Origin: Byssothecium circinans
Lineage: Eukaryota > Ascomycota > Dothideomycetes > Pleosporales > Massarinaceae
Direction of reading: 5' to 3'
DNA: 50,869 bases
Assembly: GCA_010015675.1 (NCBI GenBank)
Contig: ML977000.1
Span: 614,676-665,544 of the forward strand
In this document: positions 31,271-42,307 of the stretch, in pieces
How positions within the stretch are numbered: position 1 is the first letter of the stretch
How the letters are laid out: every line of letters begins with the position of its first letter
Made by a program: the position numbers and the translations under genes
Notes under the pieces: generated by a model
The model's database searches: none
What the model was told of the DNA's origin: nothing
The model's input: the letters and a program-made list of their open reading frames with translations, nothing else

Positions 31271-32228
31271 ACCTTAACCCGGTCAGGTGAGCACCTTCAA
31301 GGAATTGGGTTCACATATTGTTTCCAGTATTGGACTTCATCTGTTAAACTCTGAAGGGTCGAGAAGGTCATGTTTACTGTTTCAATTTGTGGTATATCCG
31401 GTCCAGAGATCCTCGCTCGCCGCTGTTTAGGAATGCACACTTCTCTCACGATACGAGAAGAGCGTGCGCATCATTAGTCTAACCAGGTAAAATGTCGAGG
31501 TAGAATCCTCTCATCCGGGTCCTGAAGACTATTTCGCCGCGTGGAGCAGTCGTCAGAGGCGCATCTGGTGAGGTAACCCTGTGTGTGCAATATCTGGGTC
31601 GAATACGGAAACATCTGCGAGCGAGGGACGCGAAGTCGAAGCTGTCGAAAGGAAACTTCCATTTCTGATCTGAAGGCCACAGAACACTTTGGGAGGTGGG
31701 GTGGGGGGGGGGGAAGGTGACCAGCATTGAAGCCCACGAGCTGTATGAGAGGGTTTCGAGAAAACAAACACATTCAACTCATTGCGAGGCAGATGAGTGA
31801 GCGGTGCTACTATTCTGTGAAGTACGCGATGCCTATTATCAAGGAGTATGGGTTTATAGAAATCATCAAGGATGAATGGACCCGTTCTTTTCCGGCTCTT
31901 TCCTTCGTCGCGAGCTTGTCTGGCCTTTGCGACTACTCTACTCTTTCAACTGTAGTTTTTGCTGTGCCCGACTCAACTCCGCCTGCAGCACCAAAAGTCG
32001 CAATGGGCGCTGAGTCTGCTGTCCACAACACGTCAGTGAAGTTCTCCATCCGTGAAGTACAGGCCCCAGGTATCAGCTACAGATATACCGATATCTTGCG
32101 CCGGCGTAGTAACTTACGTATCTAATCTGTCTTATTCTAGTGGTTGCGGTGTTAGGACCTTGGTGCAACGGCGATGGCGGTATCTTGCTTTTGGCTTGCA
32201 CCTCGACCGCAAGTCTGTCGGGATCCTT
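31271..32228. other. Gene-free stretch with a G12 run
   Basis: A g-run of about 12 lies near 31701-31713 inside a G-rich patch. The open frames around it are shadows of this low-complexity patch. No gene or element was recognised. Confidence 0.5.
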
Positions 32229-32853
32229 CTATGATGCAAGTCGATGGAATGTGCGGCGCAGGGAACCATTCTGGTAGACCGTTGGAAAGCAACCCAGAAG
32301 CTCTGGTCGTTTTGTTCGGATATTGGCATGGAGCTCGTCGCGTCGGTCAATGAGGGTCCACCGAGCGGACATGACTGCGTCGAAACTATACCTCATCCTC
32401 TGATCGTGATCAGGCGATGGTATAGAAGTTTTCGGTACATTGGTCTGCGCTGTTGAGCCACAACAAGCCCTAACAAGCAATCAGCGACCTCGCACGAAGC
32501 GACAGTCTGAAGCCATTGACTCACCTAGTCTCGGGTATATTATGTGGGCTGTAAGAGGAAGCATTCTTGAAGGCGACGCCCTGGCTACAAGTCCGCGGCT
32601 GTTTGCAAATCCTCTGTAGCTCAAGAGCACCTCGTTGGGGAATCGGTGGCACGGACGCCTGTGCTTCAATATCGCTATCTAGCCGAAACGGGGACCGGAG
32701 ACGATAATCTCTGGCAACTTGCGCGAGGGAGCGCGTCTTTTCTCCAGCGGTCTGAGATTGCGAGATCGCCACACTGGGGGTAGCAATATGGTATGCGAGT
32801 TGTTTGACGTAGCGATGGCGTCGTCGACCGGATGATGCTGTATTCACAGGCAT
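32229..32853 (-). CDS. Cryptic two-exon gene, small protein of unknown function
   Basis: Two minus-strand frames join through a textbook intron: donor GTGAGT at 32524, GCTGAT branch site, acceptor TTAG ending at 32470 (55 nt). Exons 32853-32525 and 32469-32229 give 189 aa ending in F-H-R-L-A-S. Both parts read like protein: basic N-terminus (S-S-G-R-R-R-H-R-Y-V-K), then A-L-E-L-Q-R-I-C-K-Q-P in exon 1 and S-F-D-A-V-M-S-A-R-W-T-L-I-D-R-R-D-E-L in exon 2. No family was recognised. An in-frame ATG at 32895 would add 14 residues. It could also be a truncated relic, since the surrounding 2 kb are otherwise gene-free. Confidence 0.42.
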
Positions 32854-33220
32854 TTTTCTAACCGTATCATGTGACGGCAGTAAACGAGTGGACATATAAC
32901 GGTAATAGTGTCAAAACGAGGGATAGTATGGTTGGTCTGTAGTTGGAGAAATGTGAGAGGAGAAAAGAGTCAAATAAACGCGGGGGTCTAGCGGTGACCT
33001 CACCGTGAACTATGTGGAAGGCGCGGTTGCATTGGCTGGCATTGAAAGCCAAAGCAGAAAGAGCAACGACTGTCCTGGATAAGACTTTCTGTGCTCATCC
33101 TGAAAGAAAAGGGGGTTAAAAAGGCTTCTATTAGAGATGGCCGTGGGAGCATTCATTGTTTTCGTGTCATGATCAGGAGATCGCATACGTTTCTTCCAAA
33201 CTTCCCCCATCCGATCCTGT
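32854..33220. other. Short intergenic stretch
   Basis: It lies between the cryptic gene's 5' side and the 3' end of the TMEM16 gene, both on the minus strand. No gene, repeat or RNA was seen. Confidence 0.5.
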
Positions 33221-35508
33221 TTATTCGTCTTTCTTCGCTTTCTTCCCCTTCAGCGGGTCCGTCCCTTTGAGTGCATGGATGATACCGACCCCAACATCCA
33301 GACTTGCCCCCTCTTCAACTTGCCGCGTCCAAAAGATATCTGCAGCCGTCATCCTAATGCTCTTCCTCCTCTCCCTCTCTACAACATCCAGGTGTCCTTT
33401 CTTCGCAGCACTGGCTTCCATCTCCTCGAGATACTTCTTCCTCTCGGCATACCGCTCTGCTCTCTCCTTTCGGATATGTTTCGAGCCAATTGTCTGCAAT
33501 GCCCATCGAACGCCTGCGCGAAAGCCGAGGAAGATGTGTTCAGAAACGAAGATGGTGAGAGGAAGGCTCCACCATTTGCCAACACCCCAGTCGTAGTCGC
33601 TTCCGTAGAGGTGCACGATTGCCGCAGAAGTGAGACTGCCGAGCCAGGTGAGAGCTTCTAAACTTCCGACCCACGGTCCGATGCCATCGCCGCGAGCGGG
33701 ATCGGGCCGCTGGTGTTCGAGACAGATCTTGATGATATCGGCACGTAATTCGAACCAGTTGTTGATGAAGAACCCAATCGGGACGAGTGGCCAGACCGGA
33801 CTGAAGAGCGCAAGATACCCGAACTGCAGAACCATTTCTGAAATGTCTTCGTGGACATCGTATGACGGGAGTGCTGCTTGTTTGCGTACGCGGCTGAGGA
33901 AGCGCGCTTCGCTGGGGTCATCGCCTCTCCTCCATCGGGCATTTGCACGTCCAGAGAAAGTGTGTGCAGTGCGGTATGTTCGCCACCACTCTTTCGCACC
34001 GGACTTGAGATACGGCAAGGCAAGTTCCTCTATAGCACTAGAGACCTGACCTGTGACGGTCAGCGTGATCACCTCGGTCCGTAGGCGGTTTGGATCAACG
34101 TAGAAGGCGAAGTTGGGGTCCGGTGTCACTCCGAAGTAAGTGAGGATGATTGCTCGTAGTCGAGGGATAATCATGTCTCCGAATGGAACATAGATGAATG
34201 CGGTGAGGAAGATAGGCAGATAATTCGAAATCGACTGGAGTACAAACATCTTCTGAGTCAGAGCCATTTCGTAATGATCTTGCGTGCGGTGGTTCTCCCA
34301 CTCCGTCAAGCGGGCAGCGAGGGACTCGAGATAGTTGTTAATGAAGGGCAGAAGGATGGCGAGAAAAACCGTCGGGCAATATTCCTGTAGAGTGTGAGAA
34401 GTTTCGCCCAAGATTTGGGAAATGACATACCAGCCAGTAGTCATAGGGACCATCGTATCCCTCGCCAATGAAGGTTTCCAGTGCAAAGATGCCTCCAATA
34501 ACTGCCACTAAGAAAGCGGTACAGAGAATCAAAAAAGGTACAACAGCAAGCTGCCTGACAATGCGCTTCCACCTCGGAAAGTAATGTCGAACCCGTCCAG
34601 CAGCATCGATAACTTCCTTCTCATAGCGGAACTGCGGTCTGTTGTGCTTCAGCTTGCTGACACCCCTCACGTTCCAGCGGATTGATAAATCGACCTCCCG
34701 AATCTTCCAGTATTCCAAAAACACTGCACACCAAGCCCCTATTACAAGCGCGAATGCTAATGAGTACTTGGGCAGGAAAGCCCACGCTAAGATGCCGGCA
34801 ATGCAAGGAAACGCTAATGATAGAAAGTAAGCTTGAATGAAGGCGAAATAAAAGGCAACCTTGCTACCCCAGAGGTTGCGGATCCAGTCAAGGTCGTCTG
34901 AGCTCAGGAACAGACGTTTGCTCAGGTGGATGAGAAGTTCTCTATTTGATCGTGGGTTGTGGAGAGGAAAAACGGATGTGACGTTTTCCCACTTCCCGAA
35001 CTCGGGTGTGATTCCTGCACCACCGAGTTCTTTGCGCCAGGTGACGAGATGGTATGTTGAGAGCAGGTCTTCAGATTCATAGGCACCTTTTGCAACTGTG
35101 TTTTTCGTACCGCCTGGATGCTGTCTTGTGATTCCGTAGAGCCAGTCCATTACACTTGGCAAAGATTAGAATTGAAAACGAGGTGAAAAAAGTACATACC
35201 GAGAATGATATACTGTACTTCCAAGTAATTCTCGTGGTGCTTGAACGAGTACAAGAAGCTGTTCACCGTGGCCTGCTCTGACTTCTGTGTGCAAGCCCGT
35301 GGACTCTAAATGGTTCAACAGCTCTGTAAGATTCCCAATCGCAACGTCGGTATCTGCAGAGTCTACGTTACGGAATGTTCAAGTTCCAGAGAATATACTA
35401 CGTACCGACTTTTGCAAAGTCATAGACCAGGACATACTTGTCGTTATACACTATATACGCGCTCGCTGCATCGTCAACCAGACTGGTATCTGCTCGTCTC
35501 AACTGCAT
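33221..35508 (-). CDS. Anoctamin/TMEM16 family channel-scramblase (Ist2-like)
   Basis: Four exons, 35508-35406, 35353-35200, 35154-34431 and 34384-33221, encode 714 aa, close to the fungal TMEM16 enzymes of Nectria and Aspergillus. The first two small exons give the cytosolic ferredoxin-like N-domain (A-Y-I-V-Y-N-D-K-Y, T-E-V-R-A-G-H-G-E, R-V-M-D-W-L-Y-G). Then come W-E-N-V-T-S-V-F-P-L-H, the first helices from K-V-A-F-Y-F-A-F-I-Q-A-Y-F, and about ten transmembrane segments. Acidic residues in helices 6-8 fit the Ca2+ site: N-Y-L-E-S-L-A, then E-D-I-S-E-M and N-N-W-F-E-L-R-A-D. The C-terminus is a long charged helix (R-K-E-R-A-E-R-Y-A-E-R-K-K-Y). Fungal members scramble phospholipids in a calcium-dependent way or tether ER to plasma membrane; which applies here is not visible. 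Confidence 0.92.
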
Positions 35509-36409
35509 ACCCTAGACGTGCTCCTTTTTGGCCTAGTAATCGAGGAAGCAAATGGAATCGCGATTAAGATTCCCTAGGCAATAAAGTGGATGTTGATGAG
35601 GTCGTTGCTGCCTGGGCGTGCTCGATATTTCGCGATTACGTGGGCTTCTTCAGCTCCCGTGGTTTCGCGCTTCGGAGCGATCGGCGGTGGATCCTACTGC
35701 AGCAGTTTCCGCAGGTGAGACGTAGTACAGAACTTCAAAGGCGAATAATGCAATAGAAATATTAAAGAAAGGAGTCTTCTCTAAATGCTCGTTTGATGGC
35801 CAGCGAGGCACAGCTGAGGCGGTATTTTCTTCACGGTGGGGGCTGGCTGACACATCTGTGCGGTGAAGCTGGCTGCTGGCCCCAGCGGTTCTTTGGGTCG
35901 AGCATTGGGAGTCATGGGTGATGATTCACGATCCAGAAAGAAACACATGAAGATTGGAAACTGTCTTGCTAAGGCGACAGTGACGGGGAAATGGTGTTTT
36001 CAACAAAGTGCACGATGCATTCGAATTGAACGTTGACGCGCGTTCACGTGGTTCCTATCGCGACATCCTAAAGCGGACTAGTAGAGAGTTGACGCAGCGT
36101 GCCGCACGGTGCCGCTACCGCGTTCGAGACGCGCCTTTCACCCCTCAACAATGCCTTTCACATTCACTTTTCACATTCACTTTTCACATTCACTTTCCCA
36201 TTCACGACTACGACATTTGCTTTGTTGTTATTTTTAGTTTCTAAGAGGACAAAGAACGCCATGCGACGACCAAGACATTGTTCCACTACCCGCAACTGCT
36301 ACTGTATAACCGGCCGGACACGTCTTCCTACAACTTTAGAAGACTGCAACTGATCCCAATATCTGTCACAATTGACCACACAAACCCCACAGACACATAT
36401 ACACCAGCC
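35509..36409. other. Divergent intergenic region with a CT-rich tandem repeat
   Basis: Promoter region between the TMEM16 gene (minus) and the DUF2293 gene (plus). At about 36157-36205 a 13-bp unit (cacattcactttt) repeats about three times, a pyrimidine tract of a kind often found near fungal transcription starts. No gene seen. Confidence 0.55.
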
Positions 36410-36964
36410 ATGTCTTCGCGAGAAATAATCGTCACTCCCAATACCCCAATGCCGCAAGGCTATGCCTTCCTCAAAAAAGGAATCCAGTACAAGACTCTGC
36501 ACTGCCGCCGTCTGACCCACGAAGCAGGCAAGACAGTCTACATGGTCGTGCAGCACAAAAAGACACTTGGTATACGCATACCCAAGTCCATCTTCTTCCA
36601 CGTCCAATCGCTCGCCAACGAGACGCTTCCCGCACGTCGCCAAGCCACAGAGCATCGCGATGCAGCCCTTGTCCGTACCGCTGCCACCGAGATCGACCGC
36701 CAGTTCCCTCGCATACCTAGGGAAGATAAGGAGCTAGTGCTCAGGCATGGCTTCAAGAAATACTCTGGCAGAGTCGGCAGGACAGGCCAGATTCCCATGC
36801 AGAGGAAGGCACTGTTTGCCGTTATTGCGCATATCAGACACAAGCACACAAAGTATGATGAGTTGTTGGATGGCGGGATGGGTAGGGAAGACGCGAGGAA
36901 GGCGATACAAAAGAAGCTGCAGGATAAGTTGCGGCAATGGGGAGCTACGCAAGGTAGGAAGTAG
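36410..36964 (+). CDS. DUF2293 domain protein
   Basis: A single exon of 184 aa. The C-terminal half has the DUF2293 signature: F-P-R-I-P-R-E-D, L-R-H-G-F-K-K-Y-S-G-R-V-G-R, A-V-I-A-H-I-R-H-K-H-T-K-Y-D-E-L-L and a final helix with L-R-Q-W. The N-terminal half (P-Q-G-Y-A-F-L-K-K-G, T-L-H-C-R-R-L-T-H-E-A-G) is the part preceding this domain in fungal members. The I-R-H-x-H-T-x-Y-D block looks like a conserved polar site, but no reaction is known to me for this family. The frame is open 44 codons upstream; the ATG at 36410 was chosen because it follows a pyrimidine-rich leader and starts M-S-S-R-E. Confidence 0.85.
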   Translation: MSSREIIVTPNTPMPQGYAFLKKGIQYKTLHCRRLTHEAGKTVYMVVQHKKTLGIRIPKSIFFHVQSLANETLPARRQATEHRDAALVRTAATEIDRQFPRIPREDKELVLRHGFKKYSGRVGRTGQIPMQRKALFAVIAHIRHKHTKYDELLDGGMGREDARKAIQKKLQDKLRQWGATQGRK

Positions 36965-37745
36965 CGTCATTGCTTTTCGCTCTCAGCAGGCTGATCAACG
37001 CTGGGCAGATCTTTCTTGGTATTTTAAGGATGAGGTAGAGTGGTTAGGCGAAGATACGAGTGAGTGATGATATTGTAAGTTGCGCTTTCTTGCCAGTTGA
37101 ATATGCATGTTACCCTTAAATTTGCCCCGCTATCTTCTACGTCACTGCTGTCAATAAACTGTGCACACATTTGTGGTCCGGACTAAATCTTGCCAAGTAC
37201 AGCACGTACTTCCGATCATCAGAGCATGATAGGTGGCACGATCGTTTGGCTGACGGCTCCCCATCAGGATCAACATGCCTCACACAAAGCTCGTCCGGAT
37301 ATGTCCTTCGGACCCCAAGTGCAAAGAGCTTTCAGTACGATTATGATGGGAATGATAACTAATCGCCCCTTCGATCGGAATTACAACCTTCCGCCCCGGA
37401 GTTAACAGATCAAGCTATTCACCGGCACGTGACGCGCATTCTGACTAGGAAACACGCTAACCAGGCGTCGTTTATTTGAAGGCGATGATTGGGTTCGCTG
37501 GACATTATGGAACTTTTGAACCGATCTTAAACGAGACGTGGACTTGCATATGAAGTAGATGGTCGGTGAGCATGAGCGGACTTAAGCCTTGCCCTCTCAT
37601 CTAGCTCAAGACACTGAATGAGATGATATCAAAGAAAGTATATAATAGGGAGTTGTGCCACTGTCTTTTCCTACCCATCAGCAACCCAAACACATTTCCT
37701 GCAAGCTCAAACTCCAAGCAATCAATTTGGTAACCCTCTCCTGCA
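36965..37745. other. Intergenic region upstream of the NmrA-like gene
   Basis: No convincing gene, repeat or RNA. A tatataat element lies at about 37638, roughly 105 bp before the ATG at 37746. Confidence 0.5.
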
Positions 37746-38720
37746 ATGGCCCAACACGTCCGCAACATCGCCATCGTCGGCGCCGCCGGCAACGTGGGAA
37801 AACACATAGTAAAAGCTCTCCTCGAGAAGTCAACCTTCAACCTCACTGCCATCACCCGCGCGAACAGTCCCACGCTCCCATCTGGCGTCCACGTCGCTAC
37901 CGTCGACTACACCAAGCCAGAAACCCTCGTGGACGCCCTCAAAGGACAAGACGTCCTCATCATGACCATGAGCGTCGCAGCCCCACCTGAAATAACCAGC
38001 AAGCTTATCGAAGCCGCCGCAAAAGCAGGCGTACCCTGGATCCTCCCCGATGAGTTCAGCGGCGACACCGACGACGATGTTGTAGGAAACGATACTTTCC
38101 TCGGCCCCCCGAAGATCAAGAACCGCAAGTTGATCGAGGAGCTTGGCGTCTCGTCGTGGATTGCGGTTGCTAATGGCTTCTGGTACGAACACTCACTCGG
38201 CGGACCGGGGCTTTTCGGTATCAACGTCTTGACGAGGGAGTGTCAGTGGTACGACGACGGCGAGCAGCGTCTCAATGTGTCCACCTGGTCGCAGGTTGGT
38301 CGCGCAGTTGCGAATTTGCTCTCTCTGCCTATCTCCTCGGACGACAAGCCCACCACTACGCTCTCCGGCAACCGGAACCGCTTCGTCTTCATCGCCTCCT
38401 TTTCGCTCAACCAGCGCGAGATGCTAGCCTCCGTGCAACGCGTCACTAAGACTACGGACGCCGACTGGAAGTTCTCCTCCATCCCCTCTAAGGAGAAGTA
38501 TGAGAATGGCAGGAAGAAGTTCTTGGCGGGTGATAGGGCTGCGTTTGCGGAGCTGTTGTACTCGAGACTATTCTTTCCGGGTGAGAATGCGTTGTTGTAT
38601 GAGGTTACTAAGGGCTTGAGTAATGAGGCGTTGGGACTTCCGAAGGAAGATCTGGATGAGGCGACTGTTGGGGCTATTGAGTTGGCGAAGAGCGATTACT
38701 GGAAGCAGTATGGGCGGTAG
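37746..38720 (+). CDS. NmrA-like / isoflavone-reductase-type NAD(P)-binding protein (CipA-like)
   Basis: An intronless 324-aa frame. The N-terminal Rossmann dinucleotide site is I-A-I-V-G-A-A-G-N-V-G-K-H-I. A-I-T-R is at the end of beta-2, V-A-T-V-D-Y follows, and G-Q-D-V-L-I-M-T is the next strand. W-I-L-P-D-E-F-S-G-D and K-N-R-K-L-I-E-E-L (with Lys) are at the positions of the atypical-SDR active region. These proteins are redox sensors or reductases acting on small phenolic or secondary-metabolite substrates. The CipA-like fungal group usually has this P-D-E-F-G/S motif. Substrate unknown. Downstream neighbour is convergent. Confidence 0.88.
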   Translation: MAQHVRNIAIVGAAGNVGKHIVKALLEKSTFNLTAITRANSPTLPSGVHVATVDYTKPETLVDALKGQDVLIMTMSVAAPPEITSKLIEAAAKAGVPWILPDEFSGDTDDDVVGNDTFLGPPKIKNRKLIEELGVSSWIAVANGFWYEHSLGGPGLFGINVLTRECQWYDDGEQRLNVSTWSQVGRAVANLLSLPISSDDKPTTTLSGNRNRFVFIASFSLNQREMLASVQRVTKTTDADWKFSSIPSKEKYENGRKKFLAGDRAAFAELLYSRLFFPGENALLYEVTKGLSNEALGLPKEDLDEATVGAIELAKSDYWKQYGR

Positions 38721-39064
38721 ATGCGTGGGTGGTGAGTGGGGATGAAGAGAGGTTATGTATATGGGATTAGTTCAGGTGTTGGTCATTTAGATGGCGAGAA
38801 GCTAAGTTATTAAGTCGTCTCTTCGCTGAGTCTCACCCGTTCACCGGTCATACTTCGTGAAATGCAATGGGGGAAAAGAAACAGTATTGTCGTGCCCAGA
38901 TGCGGAGCACTTTCGTCAGACACTCGTGCTGCCATTTCTGTTTGATGTTGCGAAGAAAGATCCCATGCTTCGTATCGTGATGCGCGGTGAGGTTGAAAAC
39001 TTGCGATTTCCGCGATAGTAGGTCTTTCGCAAGGTGTAGTGTGGGGTATGTCCCCTCGAGCCCT
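38721..39064. other. Convergent 3'-3' intergenic region
   Basis: Between the NmrA-like gene and the F-box gene. A 78-codon minus-strand frame here overlaps the F-box stop in another frame. I could not find a good splice connection to it. Confidence 0.5.
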
Positions 39065-40600
39065 TCAAAGTCCATCCAAGTCAAGCACCAGCAACTTGTT
39101 CTTCACCAATTTTGAGTCCCATGGTTCTATCCACTCCCAAAGCACCCTCTTCTTGGGCAATTCAGAGCCTCGATCTCCGACAACGGTGCTTTCGTCAGGC
39201 CATTGAAGTTCCTGGATATCGGGCGAGACAGCTGCGTCGTCCAACCCCATTAGTTCAAAAAATTCCGAATCATATCCATCATATCCATCATATCGAGCGC
39301 AAATAGCCTCATCATCTTCTTCTTCCTCCTCCACTTCGCGCTGATCCCGAAAACTAGTTTCCTCCTCACGAATTCTCCTCGCAATCACAATCATTTGCGA
39401 AGATCCGCAGAGCCACAACTCCTCTAGACTCTCAATACACTCGAACGCATATCTTGCAGCCCTGTTCTCGGCCTCTCTCCGGCCTTTCTTTAGCAGTTCT
39501 CTCGCTCTTTCCCCAGCTGCATCATCAGCCATGAGCGAAGTGCCGCACCGGGGATATTGAAAGCCGAGACCCAGCTCAGTAATATTGTTCAGTTCTAAAC
39601 TCTTCAATTCAGTAAAAAGCTCTCCAACATGTCGGAACATCTTCCGGGTACAGAAGTAGTTGCCTATGAAGCCGCGGAGCGAGATATGCGCAAGAGTCGG
39701 GAACGCAGTAGCGAGTCGCGTGATATCGCTCTTCGACCAGGTAGAGTCCATTTCGAAGTGTGTGAGATTAGACGCTTTGGAAGGTTTTTTTAGAGTGTTG
39801 AAGTCGATGGAACGAGAGTAAAACTGAGAATGGGGATTTGCGTCCTCCCCGGGGAAATAGACTTTGTCAAGTTCAGTGAGTTTTTTATTGTCGATACCGA
39901 GGCTAGTGACATTGGGACATATTTCCAATAATTCGGAGAGTAAGGGAGCTGGAGCAAGAAGTTCGGTGACGGTTTCTAGGCGGAAGGGAGCGGCTGGAGT
40001 ATCCGTGTACCGAATAATTTGAGCGAACGTTGTGATTGAGTTTGGCTGTAACTGTAGGCGCAGCCGTCGCAGATTGGGAGCTTTGCGCAGGAGCTCGATC
40101 ATAATCACCATTCCTTCGTATACGTGCGGGTCATCTCTATACACAGATCTATCATACCGTTCCTTTTGTTCTCCGAAGCGCCGGTAACGCATATCCATGG
40201 TGAAGGCCCTGAAGCAGGGCACAGTGGTGACATCTTGAAGCATGCTCCGTATTGTGGAACCGGCCTTCGACCATGACGTGTGGTCACATTTCTCGAGATG
40301 ACGGCTCCAGTCCCAAGTGGCAGAACGGTTACCGATGAGGATGTTTTTCAGGATGATCGGGCGAAGCAGGGTTCGGAAATGCTTGTTCACAAGAGAGAGT
40401 GTTTTGAGCGGTCGCAGATTAGGCTGTTCCTCTTCTGTATCCCGATTGAGCCATTCGTCTAAATCCAGATCAGGCTGTCTCTCTTCTTCATCCCGAATGT
40501 AGGGTGAGAGGTAGTCGAAAACGCAGAGGAGGATGTCTTTGGGAAGACAAACAAGTAAGGAGGGATGCACTTGTGCTGGATCCCTTGTTGGGGTCGTCAT
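39065..40600 (-). CDS. F-box/LRR-like protein
   Basis: An intronless 511-aa frame. The N-terminal F-box is L-P-K-D-I-L-L-C-V-F-D-Y-L-S, interrupted by an acidic insert and completed by L-K-T-L-S-L-V-N-K-H-F-R-T-L-L-R-P. Leucine-rich repeat-like segments follow (A-P-N-L-R-R-L-R-L-Q-L, C-P-N-V-T-S-L-G-I-D, F-P-T-L-A-H-I-S-L-R-G, L-K-S-L-E-L-N-N-I-T). The C-terminal third has an acidic E-V-E-E-E-E-E-D-D-E run and a small Y-D-G-Y-D-G-Y-D repeat. Such proteins are substrate adaptors of SCF ubiquitin ligases; F-box/LRR families are expanded and lineage-specific in moulds. Substrate unknown. Confidence 0.85.
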   Translation of the reverse strand: MTTPTRDPAQVHPSLLVCLPKDILLCVFDYLSPYIRDEEERQPDLDLDEWLNRDTEEEQPNLRPLKTLSLVNKHFRTLLRPIILKNILIGNRSATWDWSRHLEKCDHTSWSKAGSTIRSMLQDVTTVPCFRAFTMDMRYRRFGEQKERYDRSVYRDDPHVYEGMVIMIELLRKAPNLRRLRLQLQPNSITTFAQIIRYTDTPAAPFRLETVTELLAPAPLLSELLEICPNVTSLGIDNKKLTELDKVYFPGEDANPHSQFYSRSIDFNTLKKPSKASNLTHFEMDSTWSKSDITRLATAFPTLAHISLRGFIGNYFCTRKMFRHVGELFTELKSLELNNITELGLGFQYPRCGTSLMADDAAGERARELLKKGRREAENRAARYAFECIESLEELWLCGSSQMIVIARRIREEETSFRDQREVEEEEEDDEAICARYDGYDGYDSEFFELMGLDDAAVSPDIQELQWPDESTVVGDRGSELPKKRVLWEWIEPWDSKLVKNKLLVLDLDGL

Positions 40601-41053
40601 GTTAATGGAGACTGCGCTGTGGCAACTTGAAAAGACTGGGAGAGAAAGAATTCAATGATTGTACACAGGTATTTACAGACGAGCGTGCGTATAATGTCGG
40701 ACCCGTACAACAATCTCGAACGACTGGCTGATGATTGATGGAAGAAGGAGGGGTGTGGAAGAGGCGAAGCTTCGCTCGTCTTACATATGTATGTCAGCGG
40801 AGTAGCTCTTCGCTAACACTATCTGGGGTTAGTAACATGGGTCAGACTTTAACCAATCAAGCGTTGTGGCGGGTGGGGCTGCGCTTCCAGCCGCTAGCGG
40901 GATCTTGATTGGCTGCACACGCCGGTTAAGCCACTGAGATAAAAACCCTCCACAGCTGTTGAAAAAAATGAAGGCATCTACTGCCACAGCACTTCGAAAG
41001 AACTTCAAACGCATCAATTGGATTCGCACAAAAGACAAACCATTGAAGCAACC
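40601..41053. promoter_or_regulatory. Divergent promoter between F-box and hydrolase genes
   Basis: 450 bp between two divergent starts. An ATAAAAA lies at about 40940. No gene or repeat seen. Confidence 0.45.
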
Positions 41054-42307
41054 ATGCCAACCGTCGCATCTCAGCCTCCACAACTCTCCCTCCTCAGTCT
41101 CGTGCCTATACTAGCTCGGATAGGTACACTGCTCAAATACGACCTCATGAATCTCGCCCCTGACATTCTGTCCAGTCTTCGCAGTACTCTACCAAATTTT
41201 GACAAGGCCGTTCGTCAAGTCCAAAGAAAGTCGTCCGCCAACTTTGTTCAAAGATGTCATCTACACCCAAATACGAACCATGGTGAAGCACATCACCATC
41301 CCCCAAGCACGATCATTGGGCAAAAGTACCACGCAAACGTATCATAAGCATTGTACTGCGACAGGAAGTGAGCCAAAAGGATGTACATGCTAGTGGTATA
41401 GTAGCGCATTGGATCGGAGATTCGGATGCCGACGTCGCGATTTTGTTTCTACACGGTATGTTGCTCAAGCGTGTCCAGAGTGATATTGAGATACTGATCA
41501 TTTACCCTAGGAGGTGGGTACTCACAAGCCTGTTCTGCGGGACACATGCAATACTTCGATCGCCTAGTCCACGACTTGAACAATAGACGCGACCGTCGAT
41601 CGTCCGTCTCGGTACTTCTGCTTGCATATACAGTGGCACCAGAAGCTGTCTTCCCAACCCAGCTTCAAGAAGCTTCGAATGCGCTGCTTTATCTACTCAA
41701 CGATTGCAACCGGAGTCCACAAGACATTATGATCACAGGCGACTCAGCAGGTGGCAATCTAGCACTCGCACTACTATCGCACATCCTACATCCTCACCCG
41801 GAGGTTCCGAAGGTATCGCTTTCGGCGCCTCTTAGAGGAGTCTTTCTGTATAGCCCGTGGGTTAGCTTCTCGACCAAACATCCAAGTTATACTCATAACG
41901 CCACCAAAGATTTGCTGGACGCTAGCACGTTGATAAAGTGGACGTCCATGTTCCTTGGCACCATTACTTCTGATGATGAGGCCCCTGTTGCTGACGTTGC
42001 CAACAATGATACTCACGCTGAGCCGCTCCTTGCGGAGCCGTCTTGGTGGCAAATGCTTCCAGAGGTCACTGATGAGATGCTGATTTTCGCTGGTGGGGAT
42101 GAAATTTTTGTTGATGGAATCCGCGAGTTAGGAGATGTGTTACAGAAATCTTGGAAGGAGGGAGGTGGAGAAGAGCAGAGAGTGAAGATGCTTGTGGGAA
42201 GGAGAGAAGCCCATATTGGGCCTATTATGGATGTCATGATTGGCATTAAAGAGAAGAGTGAATCTCAGATCGCGATTGAGGGTTGGTTGATGAGTAGATT
42301 AGTTTGA
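41054..42307 (+). CDS. Alpha/beta hydrolase (esterase/lipase, Abhydrolase_3) with an apparent frameshift
   Basis: Three exons, 41054-41123, 41176-41455 and 41511-42307. Exon 1 (L-S-L-L-S-L-V-P-I-L-A-R-I) joins exon 2 (L-T-R-P-F-V-K-S-K-E-S-R-P-P-T-L-F-K-D) via a 52-nt intron. The oxyanion motif H-G-G-G-Y-S is completed across the second intron. Nucleophile Ser is in G-D-S-A-G-G-N-L, Asp in G-G-D-E-I-F-V, His in E-A-H-I-G-P. Inside exon 2, near 41380-41390, the frame must shift by one base between G-S-E-P-K-G and V-H-A-S-G-I-V-A-H-W-I-G-D; without this, translation stops at a TAG (41391-41393). Either this is a one-base lesion making a recent pseudogene, or a very short (34-37 nt) intron starting GTGAGC removes the segment. 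The family hydrolyses ester bonds of small substrates or lipids. Confidence 0.75.

Noticed and set aside
31474..32125. Several overlapping open frames around the G12 run
   Set aside because: They depend on low-complexity sequence, occur on both strands and have no splice partner or domain.
38848..39084. Minus-strand 78-codon frame downstream of the F-box gene as an extra exon
   Set aside because: It overlaps the F-box stop in another frame and no consensus donor was found to connect it.
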